12,046 nt of DNA, taken from contig JAHRVJ010000216.1 of assembly GCA_019090765.1 (NCBI GenBank), positions 1-12,046 on the forward strand, given 5' to 3'. Below the pieces are notes generated by a model, which was given only the letters and a program-made list of their open reading frames with translations, made no database searches and had not been told where the DNA came from. Origin of the DNA: Ilumatobacteraceae bacterium (GTDB lineage Bacteria > Actinomycetota > Acidimicrobiia > Acidimicrobiales > Ilumatobacteraceae). Position 1 is the stretch's first letter, and every line of letters starts with the position of its first letter. The translations under genes were made by a program, and so were the position numbers. This document shows positions 1 through 6,204 of the stretch, one piece after another.

Positions 1-2
1 AA

Positions 3-422
3 CTGTTTGCCGACGACGTGCGCTATTTCATGCCGCTAAGGCAGAACAGGCTGATTCGCGAACAGGATCAGGAGTTTTCCGGCGATGACGATCTGTCGTA
101 TTTCGACGACGACAAGCGTTTCCTTCATTCACGTGTATTGCGGCTTGAAACGGGTATGGCCTGGGCCGAAGACCCTCCCTCGCGGACACGTCACCTCATC
201 ACGAATGTCGTTGTCGACCCGATCCAAGTGGCCGACGATGAATACCAGGTCGACTCGAACTTCCTTGTGTACCGCAATCGTTTGGAAACGGAAGTAGACC
301 TGTTCGCTGGAAGCCGAAGCGACGTCTTGAGGCGCACGTCAGACGGTTGGCTGATCGCCAACCGCAAGATTGTGCTCGACCAAAACGTCCTACTCTCGAA
401 GAACCTCAGCATCTTCTTCTAG
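3..422 (+). CDS. Aromatic-ring-hydroxylating dioxygenase, beta (small) subunit, 5'-truncated by the window edge
   Basis: Small subunit of a Rieske non-heme-iron ring-hydroxylating oxygenase. In this family the beta subunit has an NTF2/scytalone-dehydratase-like fold and supports the catalytic alpha subunit in an alpha3beta3 complex; it carries no metal. The frame is open from base 3 and gives 139 residues. It begins with LFADDVRYFMPLRQNR, a block typical of BphA2/HcaF-type beta subunits. A central part follows (HSRVLRLETGMAWAEDPPSR, then RHLITNV), and the C-terminus RKIVLDQNVLLSKNLSIFF is also typical. Family members are about 160-190 residues, so roughly 30-50 N-terminal residues lie upstream. 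A GTG at 18 is internal to the conserved block and is not the real start. The aldo/keto reductase gene follows after 6 bases, so the two are probably co-transcribed. The family is clear; the aromatic substrate is set by the alpha subunit, which is not in the window. Confidence 0.9.
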   Translation: MFADDVRYFMPLRQNRLIREQDQEFSGDDDLSYFDDDKRFLHSRVLRLETGMAWAEDPPSRTRHLITNVVVDPIQVADDEYQVDSNFLVYRNRLETEVDLFAGSRSDVLRRTSDGWLIANRKIVLDQNVLLSKNLSIFF

Positions 423-428
423 GCCGTT

Positions 429-1397
429 GTGATCCCACGTCGTCGGCTCGGAATGTCGGACCTTGAGGTGTCGGTAGTTGGACTCGGCGGCAATACCTTC
501 GGCCCACCTCGGCTCGACGAGGCCGAGACTGCCCGTGTCATCGCAGCAGCGCTCGATCATGATGTCAACTTCGTCGATACGGCGTTGCTTTACGGGCAAG
601 GCCAATCCGAGGAGTTCATCGGTAAAGCACTGGGCAGTCGGCGCGACGAGATGATCATCGCCACCAAGTACCATTTCTTCGATCTCGGCGACGAGGCACC
701 GGCTGATCGTGTTGCTGGCCATGTTGAGGAAAGCCTGCGCAAGCTCAATACAGACCGTATCGACCTGTTGCAAGTGCACTTTCCCAACCCGGATGTGCCT
801 GCTGCTGACCTGATGGCAGCGCTAGCTGCGCTCGTTGGGCAGGGCAAGGTGCGGGCGTTGGGTGCCTGCAACTACGCTGGCTGGCGACTCGCCGAAGCCG
901 AGTTTGTAGCCAAGGAGCTGGGGGTGCCGGGCTTTGCAACAACCCAGAACTACTACAACCTGCTGGCCCGTTCGGTAGAAGCAGAGGTTGCCCCGTTCTG
1001 TAGGGAGTACAGGCTGAGCATCCTTCCTTACCATCCCCTGGCGGGAGGGTTCCTCACCGGCAAGTACAAACGTGGTGAACCTGCGCCCGAGGGCTCGCGG
1101 GGCGCGGCGGGTAGTCCGATCATCGGCGCCGTGAGCACCGCTGCCAACTATGACCGAATTGAGTCGCTGGAATCGTTCGCGCGCGACCACAATCGAGGCA
1201 TCAATGAGCTGGCTATTGCTTGGCTGTTGTCCAACAAACTGGTCGGCTCAGTCATTGCTGGGGTGTCCAACACCGAGCAGCTCGCTCAGAATGTGGCGGC
1301 ATCTTCGTGGGATCTCAGCGACGATGACTTGACCAGCATCGAGGAGATCGTTGGCAGCACAAGCCACCTAGACCCAGAGCGGCCGCCGTACCTGTGA
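429..1397 (+). CDS. Aldo/keto reductase (TIM-barrel NAD(P)H-dependent oxidoreductase)
   Basis: A 322-residue protein of normal length for the AKR superfamily, which reduces aldehydes or ketones with NAD(P)H in the cytoplasm. The catalytic tetrad is complete: Asp50 and Tyr55 (in NFVDTALLYG), Lys80 (IATKYH) and His117 (LLQVHF). The C-terminal cofactor-binding region is also present (IAGVSNTEQLAQNV), as is PYHPLAGGFLTGKY, typical of the YajO/L-glyceraldehyde-3-phosphate-reductase-like branch. The GTG start at 429 lies 6 bases after the dioxygenase beta-subunit stop, so translation is probably coupled. Position alone suggests a role in processing an aromatic substrate or a carbonyl intermediate, but AKRs are promiscuous and the sequence does not fix the substrate. 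Confidence 0.9.
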   Translation: MIPRRRLGMSDLEVSVVGLGGNTFGPPRLDEAETARVIAAALDHDVNFVDTALLYGQGQSEEFIGKALGSRRDEMIIATKYHFFDLGDEAPADRVAGHVEESLRKLNTDRIDLLQVHFPNPDVPAADLMAALAALVGQGKVRALGACNYAGWRLAEAEFVAKELGVPGFATTQNYYNLLARSVEAEVAPFCREYRLSILPYHPLAGGFLTGKYKRGEPAPEGSRGAAGSPIIGAVSTAANYDRIESLESFARDHNRGINELAIAWLLSNKLVGSVIAGVSNTEQLAQNVAASSWDLSDDDLTSIEEIVGSTSHLDPERPPYL

Positions 1398-1414
1398 CCC
1401 GTTTCGGAACGGTC
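1396..1414 (+). terminator. Possible weak hairpin after the aldo/keto reductase gene
   Basis: CCGTT-TCGG-AACGG forms a 5-bp stem, extendable to GAC/GTC with one bulged C, directly after the stop codon. No T-run follows (only TTTT about 20 bases on), so an intrinsic terminator is not established. Confidence 0.2.
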
Positions 1415-1565
1415 AGCCCATGGCGCGTCCAGTCGGTTTTGGGCAGAGGGTGGGGTCGGTGTACAGTTCGTTGGTATTCAGTTCTCGACCCGATCTGGGT
1501 TGAATTCGGAGGCGGGCTAAGCCCGTCCTGCGGCTAGGGGAGTCAATTTCAAGATGGGGACAACG
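1398..1565 (+). promoter_or_regulatory. Leader region upstream of the importer operon
   Basis: This 168-base gene-free stretch separates the dioxygenase/AKR genes from the importer operon and is the natural place for the importer promoter. Two small inverted repeats are visible: ACCC-gatct-GGGT at 1488-1500 and CGGGC-TAA-GCCCG at 1513-1525. The second could extend by one pair and a G-T wobble. They lie 65 and 40 bases before the chosen start, so either could be an operator or a 5'-UTR hairpin. No convincing -35/-10 pair was found by eye. Confidence 0.35.
1556..1560 (+). promoter_or_regulatory. Shine-Dalgarno deciding the start of the first binding-protein gene
   Basis: GGGGA lies 5 bases before the ATG at 1566. 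The in-frame ATG at 1554 sits just before this site and has a worse-spaced upstream AGGGGAG (11 bases). The paralogous gene has the same layout (ATGGGG then a start 12-15 bases on), which supports reading ATGGGGA as the ribosome-binding site and not the start. Confidence 0.5.
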
Positions 1566-3005
1566 ATGAAACTACGCAAGATTGCCGCCTCCGCGGCTGT
1601 ATTCGCGCTGATCGGCGCGGCATGTAGCAGTGACGACGACGATTCTTCCACGACAGATCCACCGTCGACGGAGGCCGTTGTCGACGACTCTGCACCGGTT
1701 ACCGAAGCGCCTGACGGCACCGACGCACCCGACGGGACGGATGCACCCGACGGAACGGACGCACCCGACGGCACCGAGGCGCCTACTGAATCGGTCGCTC
1801 CAGAAGATGTGGTGGTCAGTGGCCAAGGTGTCGATGATGATCGACTGCTGATCGGCATGAGCATCGACCAGAGTGGCACCGCCGCCCCAATATCGAAGGA
1901 CATCATCAAGGCTCTCGAAGCGCGCTTCGCGGTTGCCAATGATGACGGCGGTATCGCAGGTCGGCAGATCGAAATGATCGTGCTCGACGATAAGGGCGAT
2001 CCCACGCAGGCGCTTTCGAACTTCCGTGAGCTTTGGGAGAAAGAAAAGGTGTTTGCGATGTACACCTTGGGCGGCGGCGCTCCGCTTGAGTACATCGACC
2101 AACAACAGATCCCGACATTCGTTCTGGGCGGCACGGCGGAAGCATTTTCTTCGAGCTATCCGACCATTCTCCCTCTCGGCTCGCTCACGCCTACTTGGGG
2201 AGCTCAAACCGCCTACAGCATGGTGACCTATGGCGACATTGCACCGAAGAAGGTAGCTGTTCTCTACAACCCCGAACTCGAGGCCTTGAACCCGTTCATC
2301 GAGAACTACTGGACGGAACTTGGTGTCGAGGAAGTCATCTTCGACCCGCCGCCCGCGGACTGCTCAGCGCTGGTGTTGAAGTACCAGGATGCTGGCGTCG
2401 ACTATTGGGACTTCCAGGACTTCGGTTTCATCGGCTGTGTAATTGCCGAACAGACCCTCGGCTGGGAACCGCCGATGGGCCAAGGAGGAGCCATTGCGAG
2501 CACGCTCGCAATCACCCGAGTAGTTGGGGATCCGATGTTTGGTGGAGTCGCTGGCAGCCCCAACAGGCTGGCTGACGGTCGTCCGACCTATGACGAGCCG
2601 ACCGAGGCCCACCAGGCATACCTCGATGGGATGGCTGAATATGCCCCCGATCTCTTCGCTGACACCCCTGCGCTGAACGACGCGATGACCGTGCTGGCAT
2701 GGGTCGCTGGCAACTTCATCGTCGAAGATGTCGAGACAATTGCTGCCGAAGGTGAAATCAGCCAAGAGGCCGCACTCGAATGGGCATGGGCGATCGACGA
2801 CTGGGACACTGGTCTTGCGGGCGTCATCCACAGCGTGTCTCCAGATTGTAAGACTGGTAACGACGCCTCGATCTGGGGCTACTGGGTCGACGATGGCAAC
2901 GGTGACTTCGTCGTTGACCCAATCGTTCCGGACCTGATCGACAACAGCTGGCTGGGTCTCGACAAGTGTTATCTCACAGCACTGGCTGACGAAGTCGTCG
3001 GCTGA
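1566..3005 (+). CDS. Branched-chain-amino-acid-type ABC transporter substrate-binding lipoprotein (first of a tandem pair)
   Basis: Extracytoplasmic solute receptor of a Liv/HAAT-type importer (type I periplasmic-binding fold, Peripla_BP_6/LivK-like). From ATG 1566 it has 479 residues. A lipoprotein signal MKLRKIAASAAVFALIGAAC gives lipidated Cys20 followed by SSDDDD. A low-complexity acidic linker follows, with four APDGTD-type hexapeptides, which would tether the binding domain away from the membrane. The mature domain begins near DDDRLLIGMSIDQSG. Other family-like blocks are DPTQALSNFRELWE, IFDPPPADCSALVLKYQ and AGSPNRLADGRPTYDEPTEA. Mature-domain cysteines sit in ADCS, IGCV, PDCK and DKCY, and all four recur in the paralogue, so disulfides are plausible. 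At over 440 mature residues it is longer than classical LivK (about 345). The ligand is unknown; the neighbouring oxygenase and hydratase genes suggest an aromatic or related carboxylate. An alternative start at 1554 adds four residues. Confidence 0.88.
   Translation: MKLRKIAASAAVFALIGAACSSDDDDSSTTDPPSTEAVVDDSAPVTEAPDGTDAPDGTDAPDGTDAPDGTEAPTESVAPEDVVVSGQGVDDDRLLIGMSIDQSGTAAPISKDIIKALEARFAVANDDGGIAGRQIEMIVLDDKGDPTQALSNFRELWEKEKVFAMYTLGGGAPLEYIDQQQIPTFVLGGTAEAFSSSYPTILPLGSLTPTWGAQTAYSMVTYGDIAPKKVAVLYNPELEALNPFIENYWTELGVEEVIFDPPPADCSALVLKYQDAGVDYWDFQDFGFIGCVIAEQTLGWEPPMGQGGAIASTLAITRVVGDPMFGGVAGSPNRLADGRPTYDEPTEAHQAYLDGMAEYAPDLFADTPALNDAMTVLAWVAGNFIVEDVETIAAEGEISQEAALEWAWAIDDWDTGLAGVIHSVSPDCKTGNDASIWGYWVDDGNGDFVVDPIVPDLIDNSWLGLDKCYLTALADEVVG
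1707..1778 (+). repeat. Four in-frame 18-bp tandem repeats coding for APDGTD units
   Basis: Copies lie at 1707-1724, 1725-1742, 1743-1760 and 1761-1778, each of the form GC(G/A)CC(T/C)GACGG(N)AC(C/G)GA(N). They encode Ala-Pro-Asp-Gly-Thr-Asp, the last ending in Glu, followed by a partial GCGCCT. Substitutions are mostly at third codon positions, so the peptide has been kept while the DNA drifted. It is a flexible spacer between lipid anchor and binding domain, and a likely site of copy-number change by slippage. Confidence 0.85.
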
Positions 3006-3019
3006 TCACAGGGGATCCT

Positions 3020-3044
3020 GAGCACTGGCCAAAGGCCAATGCTC
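3020..3044 (+). promoter_or_regulatory. Strong hairpin between the two binding-protein genes
   Basis: GAGCACTGGCC-AAA-GGCCAATGCTC forms an 11-position stem with one C/A mismatch and a 3-base loop, starting 15 bases after the first binding-protein stop. No T-run follows, so it is more likely an mRNA-stabilising or processing element, or a partial attenuator, than a full terminator. It could set different transcript levels for the two receptor genes and the transporter core. An in-frame ATG at 3039 lies inside the 3' arm and is not a likely start. Confidence 0.55.
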
Positions 3045-3076
3045 CACATATTGAAGTCGATTGGTCAACAACTAAT

Positions 3077-3082
3077 GGGGGG
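3077..3082 (+). promoter_or_regulatory. Shine-Dalgarno deciding the GTG start of the second binding-protein gene
   Basis: GGGGGG, followed by AAA, lies 7 bases before the GTG at 3090. It overlaps the in-frame ATG at 3075, and the other in-frame ATG (3039) is in a hairpin. Only the GTG start gives a normal signal peptide. Confidence 0.6.
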
Positions 3083-3089
3083 AAATCGC

Positions 3090-4547
3090 GTGTTAACCGG
3101 AACTCGTAAACGGGGAGTGGCTGGTTTGGTCGCTCTCGTCGGAGTCTTTGCGCTTGCCGCTGCGGCATGCAGCAGTGACTCCGACGAAAGCGGCGAATCT
3201 AAGCCGGCGTCGACTGAGTCGGCTTCATCCGAAACAGCTTCGTCTGAGCCTGCATCAAGCGAGCCAGCCTCGTCTGATCCTGGATCGACTGAGGGGACGA
3301 CTCTGGAACCTGTTGACACAGACCCGGCTCCAACGGGTCCTGTGCCAGCTAGCGGACAAGGAATTGACGACGAGCGCGTGTTGATTGGTGTGAGCATCGA
3401 CAAGAGTGGTCCCTTTGGGCCCGTCTCAGCCGAGCTCGAAGCCGCACTGACGGCTCGATTCGAGGTCGCCAATGCTGAGGGGGGAGCCAACGGCCGGCAG
3501 ATCGAGACGATCATTCTCGATGACAAGGCCGACCCAACTCAGGCCCTTGAGAACTTCCGTCAACTCTGGGAGCGTGACAAAGTCTTCGCGATCTACACGC
3601 TCGGGACGAATGCGCCGCTGGAGTACATCCAGGCGAATGACATTCCTACCTTTGCGTTTGCAGGCCCGATCGAATCGTTCTCCTCGGCCTACCCGACGAT
3701 TCTCCCGCTGGGGTCGCTGACGCCGGCGTGGACTGCGCAAACCGCTTTTAGCGTCGTCGAATACGGTGGCCTCGCACCGAAGACAGTGGCAGTCCTATAC
3801 GACCCGATCAACGAGCCGCTCAACGACTTCGTTGAGGACTACTGGATGCAGCTGGGCGCTGAAGAAGTCATCTTCGACCCTCCGCCCGCTGATTGTTCGG
3901 CGCTGGTACTGAAGTACCAAGAAGCTGAGGTCGACTACTGGGAGTGGCAGAGCATCGCCTTCCTCGGTTGCCTCGCGGCTGAAGATACCATTGGTTGGCA
4001 GCCCTCAATGGGCCAGGGAGGACCGATCGCAAGTCAGATTGCAATCGCTCGCCTTGTTCCTGACCAGATGATCGGCGTCGTCGCTGGAAGCCCCAACCGG
4101 TTGGCCGACGGTCGACCGACCTTCGACGAGCCGACCGAAGCTCACCAGGCCTACCTGGACGGGATGGAAGAATTCGCTCCGAAGATTTTCGCCGACGAGG
4201 CAGCGCTGAACGGGACAATTCCGATGCTCATCTGGGTCGGCGGGAGTTTCATCATTGACGCAATCGAAGGTGCTGCAGTCGACTCTGGTGAAATCAGCCA
4301 GGAGTCGGCGCTTGACTGGGCTTGGAACATCGAAGACTGGGATACCGGCATTGCCGGGGTCATTCACAGTGCTGCACCAGACTGCAAGACGGGTAACGAT
4401 GCCACAATTTGGGGCAACTGGATCGAAAACCCTGACCCAGACGGCGACCTGATCCTGGAGCCATATACACCTGACCTCATCGACAACGAATGGCTTGGTG
4501 TCGACCCGTGTTACCTCACCCAGTTCGCCGACGAACTCACTGGATGA
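3090..4547 (+). CDS. Branched-chain-amino-acid-type ABC transporter substrate-binding lipoprotein (second of a tandem pair)
   Basis: Paralogue of the preceding gene, with roughly two thirds of mature-domain residues identical by eye. From GTG 3090 it has 485 residues. The signal peptide MLTGTRKRG plus a hydrophobic core ends at AAAAC, giving lipidated Cys27, then SSDSDE. The linker is rich in Ala, Ser, Glu and Pro (ASSE/ASSEP units), unlike the APDGTD repeats of its partner. The binding domain shares IFDPPPADCSALVLKYQ, AGSPNRLADGRPTFDEPTEA and PDCKTGNDA, and the same four mature cysteines. Differences cluster in segments such as PFGPVSAEL (versus AAPISKDII), TNAPLEYIQANDIP, FAGPIESF and WEWQSIAFLG, some of which may line the ligand cleft. 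Only one permease/ATPase core follows, so both receptors probably dock to it. An upstream in-frame ATG at 3039 would add 17 residues before the signal peptide and is unlikely. Confidence 0.88.
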   Translation: MLTGTRKRGVAGLVALVGVFALAAAACSSDSDESGESKPASTESASSETASSEPASSEPASSDPGSTEGTTLEPVDTDPAPTGPVPASGQGIDDERVLIGVSIDKSGPFGPVSAELEAALTARFEVANAEGGANGRQIETIILDDKADPTQALENFRQLWERDKVFAIYTLGTNAPLEYIQANDIPTFAFAGPIESFSSAYPTILPLGSLTPAWTAQTAFSVVEYGGLAPKTVAVLYDPINEPLNDFVEDYWMQLGAEEVIFDPPPADCSALVLKYQEAEVDYWEWQSIAFLGCLAAEDTIGWQPSMGQGGPIASQIAIARLVPDQMIGVVAGSPNRLADGRPTFDEPTEAHQAYLDGMEEFAPKIFADEAALNGTIPMLIWVGGSFIIDAIEGAAVDSGEISQESALDWAWNIEDWDTGIAGVIHSAAPDCKTGNDATIWGNWIENPDPDGDLILEPYTPDLIDNEWLGVDPCYLTQFADELTG

Positions 4548-4657
4548 TCGCGAGGGTAAAGACGATAATGGGGCGAATCAATGAGCGTTGAGGTCGACCA
4601 ACTTAAGTGCCGCCGCGAGCCGGGAGCGCCGCCCATCAACGTTGACCGGGGAAAATG
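4548..4657 (+). promoter_or_regulatory. Spacer before the LivG-like gene with two short palindromes
   Basis: This stretch of about 110 bases separates the receptors from the transporter core. It holds two perfect palindromes, GGTCGACC at 4592-4599 and TCAACGTTGA at 4636-4645; the second is directly upstream of the Shine-Dalgarno GGGGA (4648-4652). They could be operator half-sites for a second promoter or chance. No gene or clear promoter hexamers were seen. Confidence 0.25.
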
Positions 4658-5482
4658 ATGTCGACGCGCGAATCCTCCCTTGCTGCCGCGGAACCAGCCA
4701 AGCTGGTTCCAGCGCTTGAGGTTGGTGCGTTGTCTGTCACCTATGACGCGTTGGTGGCAGTAGATGCGCTCGACTTCGTTGCCGGCGAGGCATCGATCAC
4801 TGGTGTTGTTGGTCCGAACGGATCAGGCAAGACGTCGTTTCTGAATGCGGTCACTGGCGCAGTCCCTTACCAAGCAAAATCATTCAGTGTCTTCGGCAAC
4901 GACTTGAAGAACGCGTCTCCCGAAGCGATGTTCCGAACTGGGATGTCGCGAACGTTCCAGAACCTGTTGCTCGTGGATCCGTTGTCGGTCGCGGAGAACG
5001 TCGCTGTCGGGACCAAAGTCGATAAATCTGCTGGCCTGCTTGGTTCACTGGTGCGTTCACCCCGATCGCGCAAGGAGCGCAAGGAGCGCGCGGTCAAGGT
5101 CGACGCGGCACTTGAGTTGGTCGGCATCAGCGAATATCGGGAGGAGATTGTCTCCCGACTGCCCTACGGCATTCGACGTCGGGTGGAGGTGGCTAGGGCA
5201 CTCGCGTCGGAACCCAAGATCATGTTGCTCGACGAACCAACAGCCGGTCTCGGGCCTGATGAGAGCCTTGAATTCGCTTCGCTGATGAGGTCGCTGGTCG
5301 ACCACCTCGGGCTGTCTGTGGTGGTGGTGGAGCATGACATGGCGGTAGTGAGGTTGGCGTGCGACCATGTATACGTTCTGTTTCAAGGGGCCTTGTTAGC
5401 GTCGGGGCAGCCAATCGACGTGCTGGCTGATGAACAGGTGCGAAGCGTCTATCTGGGGGAGTTCGAAAATGGCGCTTCTTGA
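4658..5482 (+). CDS. livG: Liv-type ABC transporter ATP-binding protein (LivG-like)
   Basis: Cytoplasmic ATPase that, with the LivF-like subunit, powers import through the fused permease. From ATG 4658 (274 residues), Walker A is GPNGSGKT (52-59), the Q-loop is RTFQ (98-101), Walker B is IMLLDEP (188-194, catalytic Glu192) and the switch His is in VEHD (His226). The signature region reads LPYGIRRR (168-175) where classical LivG has LSYGxQRR: the key Gly is kept and the Gln is lost, a variation I believe occurs in actinobacterial members. The adjacent ATG at 4655 is also possible, but GGGGA at 4648-4652 is better spaced for 4658. About 15 extra N-terminal residues precede the domain. The stop overlaps the next gene by 14 bases, so the two ATPases are translationally coupled in equal amounts, as expected for a heterodimer. 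Confidence 0.9.
   Translation: MSTRESSLAAAEPAKLVPALEVGALSVTYDALVAVDALDFVAGEASITGVVGPNGSGKTSFLNAVTGAVPYQAKSFSVFGNDLKNASPEAMFRTGMSRTFQNLLLVDPLSVAENVAVGTKVDKSAGLLGSLVRSPRSRKERKERAVKVDAALELVGISEYREEIVSRLPYGIRRRVEVARALASEPKIMLLDEPTAGLGPDESLEFASLMRSLVDHLGLSVVVVEHDMAVVRLACDHVYVLFQGALLASGQPIDVLADEQVRSVYLGEFENGAS
5455..5461 (+). promoter_or_regulatory. Shine-Dalgarno deciding the start of the LivF-like gene
   Basis: GGGGGAG lies 7 bases before ATG 5469, inside the end of the upstream ATPase gene. The frame is open further upstream (from about 5430), but only ATG 5469 gives a normal LivF N-terminus and good spacing. Confidence 0.7.
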
Positions 5483-6182
5483 ACTTGATCAGGTCAGTTT
5501 CAACTATGGGCCGATCACAGCCGTCCGAGACCTCAGCCTGGATGTCGAGGAAGGCAAGATCGTTGCGCTCCTGGGGCGCAACGGAGCTGGCAAGAGCACG
5601 ACTCTCAGCGGCATCGCCGGCCTGCTGAAACCGCGAACCGGAAGAATCAGTTTCGAGGGCAACCCGTTGCCTCGATCTCAGGTGAGCCGCGTGGCGCGCA
5701 TGGGTGTTGCTTACGTTCCGGAGGGTCGTGGTGTACTTGGCGGCCTCACGGTTGAGGAGAATCTCAACGCCGCGGCATTTGGCCATGGCCTTGACCGGCG
5801 CGAGGCCCGGATCGAAATCGATCGTGTTCTGGAGCATTTTCCTGCTATTTCCAGCCGCATGAATCAGCGCGCGGGGACCATGTCGGGCGGCGAGCAGCAA
5901 ATGATGGTGTTGATGCGGGCAACTCTTACGCGACCGCGGTTGCTGCTGGTTGACGAACCCGGTTTGGGTTTAGCTCCGATCATTGTGCGCGCGGTATATG
6001 ACCAACTGATTGAACTCAACCGTGACGAAGGGTTGAGCGTTCTGCTGGTCGAGCAGTACGTGGAGTTGGCGGTTGAAACCGCAGATCAGGTCTACGTTCT
6101 GCAAAAGGGTGAACTTGTTCATTCTGGGCCTTGTTCGGACGTCGAGGCTACGACAGACCTAGTCGCGACGTATGTCGGATGA
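5469..6182 (+). CDS. livF: Liv-type ABC transporter ATP-binding protein (LivF-like)
   Basis: Second ATPase of the importer, 237 residues, a normal LivF length. It begins MALLELDQVSFNYGPITAV. Walker A is GRNGAGKST (36-44). VPEGRGVLGGLTVEENL (83-99) is the LivF hallmark around the Q-loop. The signature is MSGGEQQ (138-144), Walker B LLLVDEP (158-164), and DEPGLGLAP follows the family pattern DEPSLGLAP. The switch position is Gln196 in LLVEQ; the Gln is usual for LivF and is not a defect. The gene overlaps the LivG-like gene by 14 bases, and the permease gene starts 22 bases after its stop. Confidence 0.92.
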   Translation: MALLELDQVSFNYGPITAVRDLSLDVEEGKIVALLGRNGAGKSTTLSGIAGLLKPRTGRISFEGNPLPRSQVSRVARMGVAYVPEGRGVLGGLTVEENLNAAAFGHGLDRREARIEIDRVLEHFPAISSRMNQRAGTMSGGEQQMMVLMRATLTRPRLLLVDEPGLGLAPIIVRAVYDQLIELNRDEGLSVLLVEQYVELAVETADQVYVLQKGELVHSGPCSDVEATTDLVATYVG

Positions 6183-6204
6183 CTACATCGAAAGAAGCTG
6201 ACTG

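Noticed and set aside
1707..1778. Tandem repeats considered as a CRISPR-like array
   Set aside because: The 18-bp units are contiguous without spacers and in frame inside a coding sequence.
1517..2207. Long open antisense frames over the first receptor gene, including Ser/Val-rich repeats
   Set aside because: They are mirror images of the receptor's biased codons and APDGTD repeats, match no family I recognise and lack good start signals.
3039..3089. Upstream ATG starts for the second receptor gene (3039 and 3075)
   Set aside because: 3039 is inside a hairpin and puts 17 extra residues before the signal peptide; 3075 overlaps the G-run that serves as Shine-Dalgarno for GTG 3090.
4561..4590. 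Tiny frame starting ATGGGGCGAATC before the LivG-like gene as a leader peptide
   Set aside because: It is only seven codons, with no run of any one amino acid and no attenuator-like hairpin pair after it.
5220..5900. Antisense frame of 226 codons across the LivG/LivF junction
   Set aside because: It covers two certain ATPase genes on the opposite strand and has no domain features.
6056..6058. Gln in place of the switch His in the LivF-like ATPase as a possible defect
   Set aside because: VEQ at this position is normal for LivF-type ATPases.
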